Positions 1 through 5,691 of a stretch of 14,269 nucleotides of DNA are shown one piece after another. A model generated the notes under the pieces. It was not told where the DNA came from, ran no database searches, and saw only the letters and a program-made list of their open reading frames with translations. The stretch is from Desulfurobacterium sp. (lineage in GTDB: Bacteria; Aquificota; Aquificia; Desulfurobacteriales; Desulfurobacteriaceae): NCBI GenBank assembly GCA_026988135.1, contig JALSLT010000056.1, positions 1 to 14,269 on the forward strand. The letters run 5' to 3'. The position numbers were made by a program, and so were the translations under genes. The first letter of the stretch is position 1. Each line of letters opens with the position of its first letter.

Positions 1-566
1 GACTTGCTTGGACTGCAGCAGGAGGAGATGTTCTTTTCGTTGAAGCCATCGTAACGCCGGGGTCCGGCAAACTAATACTTACAGGAAGACTCGGAGACGT
101 AATGAAAGAATCCGCCCAAGCAGCACTTGGATTCATAAGAACCCACGCAGACAATTACGGAATAGATAAGGAATTTTCAAAAATAGATATCCACGTCCAT
201 GTCCCTGCAGGTGCCATACCGAAAGACGGACCCTCCGCTGGAATAACAATAGCAACAACAATGCTATCGGCTCTAACAGAAAGGAAAGTAAAAAAAGACG
301 TTGCTATGACAGGAGAAATAACATTAGGAGGCAAAGTTCTCCCTGTAGGCGGATTGAAAGAAAAAATACTTGCCGCCCTTAGATACGGAGTAAAAACCGT
401 AATTGTTCCCGCAAAAAACAAAGCGGAAGTGATGGAAGAACTTCCCGAAGAAGCTAAAAAAGAGCTAAACCTTCTTTTTGTGGATAGAGTTGAAAAAGTG
501 TTTGATGTTGCACTTCATAAGAAAAAGAACAAAAAACCAAAGGAAAAGACTACTCCGGCAAAATGA
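1..566 (+). CDS. lon: Lon ATP-dependent protease, C-terminal part (5' end outside window)
   Basis: The reading frame is open from base 3 and gives about 187 residues before the TGA at 564-566, so this is only the C-terminal end of a protein that is usually near 800 residues. It is the serine-lysine protease domain of Lon, the cytoplasmic AAA+ protease that degrades misfolded and regulatory proteins. The opening residues LAWTAAGGDVLFVEA are a Lon signature. The catalytic Ser lies in PKDGPSAG (codon 234-236) and the catalytic Lys in GGLKEK (codon 357-359), so the active-site dyad is intact. An ATG at 102 is internal to the domain and is not a start. The protein ends in a Lys-rich tail (HKKKNKKPKEK) that looks disordered. 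The stop overlaps the next gene's ATG in an ATGA, suggesting translational coupling. The AAA+ and N-terminal domains should lie just upstream of the window. Confidence 0.96.
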   Translation, partial: LAWTAAGGDVLFVEAIVTPGSGKLILTGRLGDVMKESAQAALGFIRTHADNYGIDKEFSKIDIHVHVPAGAIPKDGPSAGITIATTMLSALTERKVKKDVAMTGEITLGGKVLPVGGLKEKILAALRYGVKTVIVPAKNKAEVMEELPEEAKKELNLLFVDRVEKVFDVALHKKKNKKPKEKTTPAK

Positions 567-1399
567 TAGAAAAGATTCTAACAGCCGACGGCTCTCCCAC
601 TTTCTTTTCACAAAAGTACGGAGAGCCGTTCCACTCTATCAGCGCAGGTGCATTCCTGGAAGCAACGGAAAAATTCATAAAACCAACGAAAATAGTTGAG
701 AAGAGTAAAACTCGGGAAGTAAAAATTCTTGATATCTGCTTCGGCCTCGGATTTAACTCTCTAATGGCAATTCACACAGCAAAAAAAGAGAACCGTAACG
801 CAAAACTCCTAATACTTTCTTTTGAAAAAGAGATTGAAGTTATAAAATACAGCTATTTTACCAACTGGAAAGAATTAAACTACCTAAAACCTATTTTTAG
901 AAATCTACTGTTAAACAGAAAATATGAACAAGAATTTTTAACTCTTAACCATGCCGATAACTATCTCAAAATAAAGATTTTCATAGGAGACGGAAGAAAA
1001 ATACTGCAAAAAATCCATACCAAATATATAGAAAGTTTTGATGCAGTGTTTCACGACCCTTTCTCTCCAAAAGTAAATCCCGAACTGTGGAGCTACGATT
1101 TTTTCAAACTTGTCTCTTCCATGACCATCCGAAATGGAATAATAGCAACATACTCATGTGCAAGCCCCATAAGAAAAGCTCTTCACATGGCAAATTTTGG
1201 AGTAAAAGAAGGAGTTGCCCTGGGAAGAAAAAGTAAAAGCACCGTAGGAATAAAAGGAGGAGAAACAACTCCTCATCTCAAAGAAAAATTTCAAACTGTT
1301 ATAACAACCGTCCCTTTCAGAGATCCCCTTTTAAAAGACCCTCCCAACCTTATAAAAAACCGCAGACAAACTTGCATCCAATTACTAAAACATGACTAA
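563..1399 (+). CDS. mnmC2: MnmC2-type tRNA U34 methyltransferase, without the oxidase domain
   Basis: This 278-residue protein matches the DUF752/MnmC2 family, which transfers a methyl group from S-adenosylmethionine to 5-aminomethyl(2-thio)uridine at the wobble position of certain tRNAs. The family signatures are all visible: TADGSPTFFSQKYGEPFHS at residues 7-25, the SAM-binding glycine loop ILDICFGLGFNS at 55-66, the HDPFSPK motif at 164-170 followed by NPELW, and TYSCAS at 196-201. In Escherichia coli this domain is fused to the FAD-dependent oxidase MnmC1. Here no oxidase domain is attached, as is known for the Aquifex aeolicus DUF752 protein. Its ATG (563-565) overlaps the lon stop by four bases, so it is probably co-transcribed and translationally coupled with lon. 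It converges on the winged-helix gene 55 bases further on, and I see no convincing terminator in that gap. Confidence 0.9.
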   Translation: MIEKILTADGSPTFFSQKYGEPFHSISAGAFLEATEKFIKPTKIVEKSKTREVKILDICFGLGFNSLMAIHTAKKENRNAKLLILSFEKEIEVIKYSYFTNWKELNYLKPIFRNLLLNRKYEQEFLTLNHADNYLKIKIFIGDGRKILQKIHTKYIESFDAVFHDPFSPKVNPELWSYDFFKLVSSMTIRNGIIATYSCASPIRKALHMANFGVKEGVALGRKSKSTVGIKGGETTPHLKEKFQTVITTVPFRDPLLKDPPNLIKNRRQTCIQLLKHD

Positions 1400-1454
1400 A
1401 AAAATCTTTCCGAAACAGCTTTAAATTTAAAAATCCCCCGCAAAATAAAAAAAG

Positions 1455-1655
1455 TTAAACTTCTCCATCCCCAGGAGCGTAATAGCAACGTTTCGGGGAA
1501 TGAGCCAAACCTTTCTCTCTAAGAGATTTTATTATTTTTGATACCTCTTTACTCTCAAGTCCTACTATTTTAGCCAAATCTCCGGGACGAACCGGTTTCC
1601 CGGCATTTTTCATAGCTTCAAGAACAATACTCTCTTTTTCAGTTAATTCTGCCAT
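1455..1655 (-). CDS. Small winged helix-turn-helix protein (putative DNA-binding regulator)
   Basis: This 66-residue protein is a bare winged-helix domain with no effector domain. Residues 5-20 form a first helix, PGDLAKIVGLESKEVSKIIKS (about 24-44) reads as a helix-turn-helix, and REKGLAHSPKRCYYAP forms the wing. The fold resembles the MarR-like or Lrp-like N-terminal DNA-binding domain. From memory, small proteins ending in a similar KRCYY motif occur in archaea and anaerobic bacteria, but I know of no assigned role. The start is supported by a GGAGG on the minus strand a few bases upstream of the ATG at 1653-1655. It is the last gene of the minus-strand cluster, 28 bases after rfaE2. It could be a local transcription factor or a nucleoid-associated protein. 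Its target cannot be read from the sequence. Confidence 0.75.
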   Translation of the reverse strand: MAELTEKESIVLEAMKNAGKPVRPGDLAKIVGLESKEVSKIIKSLREKGLAHSPKRCYYAPGDGEV

Positions 1656-1683
1656 CTTTAACCTCCATCTATCTATATTTCAA

Positions 1684-2166
1684 CTAAGATTTAATATCCC
1701 CACAATAGGTTTCAACAATTCTCTCTATAATCTTTGAAGTAGATATCTCATAAACAAAATCTATACGTTCAACTTTGTCGGCATACTCCCTTCCTATAAT
1801 TTTCTCTACGGGCCAATCAGCTCCCTTTACGAGAACATCCGGCTTTACTAACCTGATAAGATTTAAAGGAGTATCCTCATCAAAAAGAACAACAGCATCC
1901 ACAACTTTTAATCCGAGTAAGGCCCTTATTCTAAACTTTTGAGAAACTATAGGTCTATTTTCCCCTTTTATTCGCTTTATGGAGCTATCACTGTTAACTC
2001 CTATAATCAGTATATCCCCAAAACTTTTCGCTTTTTCAAGATAATCAACATGTCCAGCATGAATAATATCAAAACAACCGTTAGTAAAAACAACCTTTTT
2101 TCTGTTCTCCCGCTGTTCTTTCAAAAATTCTTCAAACTCTTTTATCTCTTTAATAAACTTTCCCAC
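1684..2166 (-). CDS. rfaE2: D-glycero-beta-D-manno-heptose 1-phosphate adenylyltransferase (RfaE2/HldE C-domain type)
   Basis: This is a nucleotidyltransferase of the RfaE domain II family, which makes ADP-heptose for the LPS inner core. Taking the GTG at 2164-2166 as the start gives 160 residues. A GGAGGT lies directly in front of that GTG on the minus strand, whereas a longer reading from a TTG at 2190 has no ribosome binding site and runs through it. The nucleotide-binding segment VVFTNGCFDIIHAGH (25-39) holds the HxGH motif at 36-39. GVNSDSSI at 56-63, VLVKGADW at 111-118 and the ISTSKIIER segment near 141-149 are typical of this subfamily. The kinase half (RfaE1/HldE N-domain) is not fused and is not in the window, so it should be encoded elsewhere. 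Related GlmU or CoaD-type transferases are less likely because of the KGADW and STSKIIER motifs. The gene sits 116 bases after comF, the largest gap in the cluster. Confidence 0.88.
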   Translation of the reverse strand: MGKFIKEIKEFEEFLKEQRENRKKVVFTNGCFDIIHAGHVDYLEKAKSFGDILIIGVNSDSSIKRIKGENRPIVSQKFRIRALLGLKVVDAVVLFDEDTPLNLIRLVKPDVLVKGADWPVEKIIGREYADKVERIDFVYEISTSKIIERIVETYCGDIKS

Positions 2167-2249
2167 ACAACCTCCTTTTTTATACGGCAATCACATATAA
2201 CTATATCATGGGAAAAAAAGAATATAAACGGAACCGGCAAAACTTTCTT

Positions 2250-2259
2250 TATAATTATA
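2250..2259 (-). promoter_or_regulatory. Possible -10 element upstream of rfaE2
   Basis: The 116-base gap between comF and rfaE2 holds a perfect TATAAT on the minus strand at 2254-2259, within the self-complementary TATAATTATA. Transcription from it would begin about 80 bases upstream of the rfaE2 GTG. No good -35 hexamer sits 16-18 bases upstream, so this is only a suggestion that rfaE2 and the small winged-helix gene have their own promoter in addition to read-through. Confidence 0.25.
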
Positions 2260-2282
2260 CCGTACCGGACTTCAACCATTAC

Positions 2283-2996
2283 TCATTTTACACTAACACT
2301 TCTTGCTACCGTAAAAACAGAAACCTCATGTGCACCTGCCTCTTTTAAAACAGTTGCTACCTCGTTAACAGTACTTCCGGTTGTAAATATATCATCAAAA
2401 ATACAAACATTTTTTCCAGACAAATCAACCCCTTCTTTTACCTTAAATAATCCTTTAACGTTAATTTTTCTACCCTTTCGTCCAAGAACCGCCTGTTTTT
2501 TACCGTGAAACATCTTCTCAAGAATAGAAACAAAAGGAAGAGAAGAAAATTCAAGAATCATCTCGCATTGATTGAACCCTCGCATCTCCTTTTCCTCTTT
2601 ATGGGCGGGAACAAAGGTTAAAAGCTTAACTCCATTTTCATTTAAAAATCTCCTCAAATAAAAAGATATCTCTCCTCCTATAACCTGAGCCACATCTTTT
2701 CTTCCATCTATTTTCAACTTCTTTATAGCCACCTCTATCAGCCCTTCGTACAAACCGAAATAGGAATAGTTATCAAAAGAAAAAACCCTGCCTTCAAAAC
2801 AGTAACGACATAGAGGTTCACAACCGGGAGATAAAGAGAGAGGGTAACCGCAAACCTTGCATTTAGCACCTATAAAAGGTTTAAAATAAAGTTTACAACA
2901 TGAACCGCACGCTACTTTTTTATGATTTGAAAAAAGAAACTTTCCGCAAACAGAACAATATTCGGGAGAAAGAATATCAAGAACAATATCTCTCAA
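2283..2996 (-). CDS. comF: ComF family phosphoribosyltransferase-like protein with zinc-finger N-terminus
   Basis: This 237-residue protein has the two parts expected of ComF. The N-terminal region carries paired cysteines (C14/C17, C30/C33, C46/C49, C63/C66, plus C34 and C59) that should form zinc ribbons. The C-terminal region is a type I phosphoribosyltransferase fold with RGFNQ near residue 140 and the PRPP-binding loop VCIFDDIFTTGST close to the C-terminus. ComF proteins are needed for natural DNA uptake in several bacteria, acting on the cytoplasmic side with the uptake helicase and recombination proteins; their exact activity is unclear. The start is a TTG at 2994-2996, five bases after the sbcD stop, and its ribosome binding site is weak, so it may rely on coupling to sbcD. 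No other competence genes are in the window, so a role in transformation is family knowledge rather than something seen here. Confidence 0.87.
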   Translation of the reverse strand: MRDIVLDILSPEYCSVCGKFLFSNHKKVACGSCCKLYFKPFIGAKCKVCGYPLSLSPGCEPLCRYCFEGRVFSFDNYSYFGLYEGLIEVAIKKLKIDGRKDVAQVIGGEISFYLRRFLNENGVKLLTFVPAHKEEKEMRGFNQCEMILEFSSLPFVSILEKMFHGKKQAVLGRKGRKINVKGLFKVKEGVDLSGKNVCIFDDIFTTGSTVNEVATVLKEAGAHEVSVFTVARSVSVK

Positions 2997-3001
2997 AAAT
3001 G

Positions 3002-4135
3002 CTAAAAGTCCAACTCCAATGACATCTTCTCCTTTAAAAAATTAACCAGGATTTCTTCTGTTTGTTCGGAAGAAGAGGTGGCAAGCTCAACAGCAAGATT
3101 CCCAACAATCTTTTTATGTTTTGAAAAATAATCGCCCACTACCTTTTCAACAGAAACGGTTTCACTTGAAAAACATCTATTTTCTTCTTCCAAAACTTCT
3201 CGCTGAAGCACTCTAACAATCAAACAAATATCCTTTAACCTCTTAAAAATCTCCTCATTCGGATAGAACGGCTTTTTTTCATAAATATAACGGAGTGTAA
3301 CAACCGGAGGTATTGAACTCTCTGCAATCTCTTCGTAAATATACTCAAGTTTTGCCTCTTCCCCTTCACGAATATCGAACTGATAAAACTCTCTTAAATT
3401 ATCAAGCTTTACCCTTTTTAAAGTTTTCTCAGAAATATCAAATATATTTAATCCTCTATTTCTTAGAGCAGCTTCTTTCACACTCCTATATTCCGTTGCT
3501 CCGGCATAACTGAAAAATCCCTCCCCTATTTTCTCCTTTGCAAATATGTGAATATGCCCCCCTCCATAATAGGAAAACCCGGTAGGTAAATCGGAAAAAC
3601 TCAGTTCAAAAGCGTTTTCATAGGGAAGATAGATATCCAAAGCCTGATGGAACATAAACAAAGAAGAGGAATAAGCTGAAGCCTTTTCGGAAAGTTTTTC
3701 AAAAACACGTTCCTGTAAAAGATGCTCTATATATGGCTTCGGCATAAAATCGATACCTGCAATAAACAGATCTTTAACAACTCTACTTCCGACACCGGTT
3801 CCACCTGTAATAAGCGTTAAAAGCCCCAGCTCTTCAAGAATTTTATGGGGAGGCAATTTCCCTTTTCTTAAAACTCTATCGTGATTCCCTAAAATGGCAA
3901 CAACGGGAATTCCATTCTCCTTTAACTTTTTAAAAGCTTTTATAACTATGGAAAGAGAACTCATATCCGGCTGCGAAGATTCAAAAAGATCCCCTGTATG
4001 AAGAACAATTTCCGCATCCTCTTCTATAATCCTATCAACTGCCTGTTCAAAGGCTTTAACAAAATCTTTCTTCCTTTCGACAAGATTATACTGAGAATAA
4101 CCAAGATGATTGTCCGACAGATGTGCTATTTTCAA
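3002..4135 (-). CDS. sbcD: Mre11/SbcD-family DNA double-strand-break repair nuclease
   Basis: This 377-residue calcineurin-like phosphoesterase has all the metal-binding motifs of Mre11/SbcD: D8 and H10 in LSDNHLG, D49 in HTGDLF, N84-H85-D86 in GNHD, H163 in FMFHQ, and H194/H196 in GGHIH. Segments such as YNLVERKKDFVKAFEQA and DLPTGFSYYGGGHIH look more like archaeal Mre11 than like E. coli SbcD. The enzyme is expected to process DNA ends as a complex with an SbcC/Rad50 ATPase, and the less conserved C-terminus (about 280-377) would hold the partner-binding region. No sbcC/rad50 gene is next to it in the window. It starts with TTG at 4133-4135, which overlaps the lpxD stop as TTGA, so translation is probably coupled to lpxD. 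A DNA repair enzyme in an envelope gene cluster is an odd neighbour. Confidence 0.9.
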   Translation of the reverse strand: MKIAHLSDNHLGYSQYNLVERKKDFVKAFEQAVDRIIEEDAEIVLHTGDLFESSQPDMSSLSIVIKAFKKLKENGIPVVAILGNHDRVLRKGKLPPHKILEELGLLTLITGGTGVGSRVVKDLFIAGIDFMPKPYIEHLLQERVFEKLSEKASAYSSSLFMFHQALDIYLPYENAFELSFSDLPTGFSYYGGGHIHIFAKEKIGEGFFSYAGATEYRSVKEAALRNRGLNIFDISEKTLKRVKLDNLREFYQFDIREGEEAKLEYIYEEIAESSIPPVVTLRYIYEKKPFYPNEEIFKRLKDICLIVRVLQREVLEEENRCFSSETVSVEKVVGDYFSKHKKIVGNLAVELATSSSEQTEEILVNFLKEKMSLELDF

Positions 4136-5145
4136 TTTTTACTTCCCGAAAGTAGCTTTTTTATCTTTTCATAAATTTCAGGAAGTCTGCTTATAAGTAC
4201 TTCCGTCCTTCTCCAAACTTTATATTCCTTAACGGGAAATCCGGCATAAACACCGGGAGTTTTAAGGGATTTCGTAACACCTGCCTTAGCACCAACCGTT
4301 ATATTGCTTCCTACCTCAATATGTCCCGCAACTCCAACCTGCCCGGCAAGAGTTACATTATCACCAATCTTTGTTGAACCGGAAATACCGACCTGAGAAA
4401 CAATAAAACAGTTTTCCCCTATCTTTACATTGTGACCTATCTGAACAAGATTATCCACCTTAGTACCGGCACCTATAACCGTTTCGCCTATGGTACCTCT
4501 ATCTATAGTAGCATTCGCTCCAATCTCAACATCATCCCCTATAACCACTCTTCCTATCTGAGGCACTTTATATATCTTCATTTCACTTTTACTAAACGCA
4601 TAACCAAATCCATCGGAACCGATAACTGCTCCACTATGAATTCTTACTCTCTTTCCTATTTTCGTTCTTTCATAAATGGAAACATTGGCAAATATAACCG
4701 TGTTATCCCCTATTTCGGCTTCATCGCCAATAAACGTCCCCGGAAAAAGCTTAACTCCGCTTCCTATTTTACAGCATTTTCCTACAACAACATTATCCCC
4801 TATATAAACTTTTTCGCCAATAGATGTCCCTTCTCCTACCGTGGCTTCAGGAGATAGATAATCATCAGGAAATTTCTCCTCAAATAAAAACGCTACCGAT
4901 TTGGCAAAAGCAACATACGGCTCTTCACATACAAGCTGCGTTAAAGAAGTATCGTACTCCTTCCCTACTATTACAGCTGAAGCTCTTGTCGTTTTTAAAA
5001 ATTTTTCATATCTCGGATTTGAAAGAAAGGATAAATCCCCCTCCTTGGCAAACTGTATCTCATCAACTCCTACAATCTCCAAATCAGGATTTCCCCTAAT
5101 TTTGGCCCCAATAAGTTTAGCTAACTCTTTAACCGTTATTGCCAT
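4132..5145 (-). CDS. lpxD: UDP-3-O-(3-hydroxyacyl)glucosamine N-acyltransferase LpxD
   Basis: LpxD adds the second hydroxyacyl chain, from acyl carrier protein, to UDP-3-O-acyl-glucosamine, the third step of lipid A synthesis in the cytoplasm. The 337-residue length is normal for the family. Residues 1-95 form the N-terminal uridine-binding domain (VDEIQFAKEGDLSFLSNPRY). Residues 100-300 are a left-handed beta-helix of hexapeptide repeats, seen as recurring IG-D/E-x-[VTA] units. The catalytic histidine is H238 in DNLVQIGHNVKIG, and the GSDGFGYA segment at 176-183 is typical. A helical C-terminal tail follows. The ATG at 5143-5145 is one base after the skp stop, and the ribosome binding site AGGGA lies inside the last codons of skp. 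The usual partners fabZ, lpxA and lpxB do not follow; sbcD does, overlapping by four bases. Confidence 0.96.
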   Translation of the reverse strand: MAITVKELAKLIGAKIRGNPDLEIVGVDEIQFAKEGDLSFLSNPRYEKFLKTTRASAVIVGKEYDTSLTQLVCEEPYVAFAKSVAFLFEEKFPDDYLSPEATVGEGTSIGEKVYIGDNVVVGKCCKIGSGVKLFPGTFIGDEAEIGDNTVIFANVSIYERTKIGKRVRIHSGAVIGSDGFGYAFSKSEMKIYKVPQIGRVVIGDDVEIGANATIDRGTIGETVIGAGTKVDNLVQIGHNVKIGENCFIVSQVGISGSTKIGDNVTLAGQVGVAGHIEVGSNITVGAKAGVTKSLKTPGVYAGFPVKEYKVWRRTEVLISRLPEIYEKIKKLLSGSKN

Positions 5146-5146
5146 A

Positions 5147-5665
5147 CTATTTTCCCTGTTTATTCAAAATTTTCAATATGTTTTTAGTTATATCATACTT
5201 GGGATTTGCAGAGATAATGCCTCCTTCGTTTTTCTCTACAACCATCGGAAGTTTATGTTCCTTTCTATAATTCCCGACAATTTTAAAAACCTTTTCCACA
5301 ATCGTAGCAGTTAGTTTTTTTTGAAACTCGGCAATCTTCTGCTCACTCTCCTGCTTAACTTGCCTAAATTCCATTATTTTCATTTGAAGTTCATTCTCTT
5401 TCTGTTTCTTGGTTTTCTGATTCAATAAAGGTGAAGAAAGCTCCTTTTTTAACTTATTGATACCATCGGCTAACTTTTTAAGTTTATTCTCCGCAGCTTT
5501 TATCTTTAATTCGAGTTCATGTTTGGCTTTTTTACCCTGAGGAGAAAGGGTTATTATCTCCTGCATATCTATGTAGTAAACCGCAAAAGATTCTCCTTGT
5601 GCAATAGTAGGAACAGACACAACACAAGCTCCCGCAAGAGCAATACCAATCAGGAATTTTTTCAT
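5147..5665 (-). CDS. skp: Skp/OmpH-family periplasmic chaperone
   Basis: This 172-residue protein has a signal peptide: MKK, a hydrophobic stretch at about residues 4-18, and a likely cleavage after VPTIA (residue 22). The mature part starts with the short beta segment FAVYYIDMQEII found in Skp/OmpH proteins. It continues with a long Lys/Glu-rich coiled coil (about 45-130) that forms the tentacles, and ends with a short beta segment (MVVEKNEGGIISANP). Skp trimers hold unfolded outer-membrane proteins in the periplasm and hand them to the BAM complex. The gene lies 26 bases after bamA and one base before lpxD, the arrangement bamA-skp-lpxD known from many Gram-negative bacteria. A strong GGAGGAG on the minus strand precedes the ATG at 5663-5665. 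Sequence similarity in this family is low, so the call rests on architecture and position as much as on motifs. Confidence 0.88.
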   Translation of the reverse strand: MKKFLIGIALAGACVVSVPTIAQGESFAVYYIDMQEIITLSPQGKKAKHELELKIKAAENKLKKLADGINKLKKELSSPLLNQKTKKQKENELQMKIMEFRQVKQESEQKIAEFQKKLTATIVEKVFKIVGNYRKEHKLPMVVEKNEGGIISANPKYDITKNILKILNKQGK

Positions 5666-5691
5666 AACATCTCCTCCGTAAAAAGTTTAAT

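Noticed and set aside
1400..1454. A terminator between the convergent mnmC2 and winged-helix genes
   Set aside because: The gap is A/T-rich with a small TTTAAATTTAAA palindrome, but no GC-containing stem with a T run can be formed on either strand.
2164..2190. A longer rfaE2 starting at the TTG at 2190
   Set aside because: The extra eight codons contain the GGAGG that serves the GTG at 2166, and the TTG has no ribosome binding site of its own.
4432..5314. Plus-strand open frames opposite lpxD and skp
   Set aside because: They have no ribosome binding sites, their translations are rich in Ser, Tyr and Asn without any domain, and they lie antisense to clearly real genes.
5625..5665. A lipoprotein signal in Skp (Cys at residue 14 after LAGA)
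   Set aside because: The Cys lies inside the hydrophobic core, the -3 position is not a good lipobox residue, and a normal signal peptidase site follows at residue 22.
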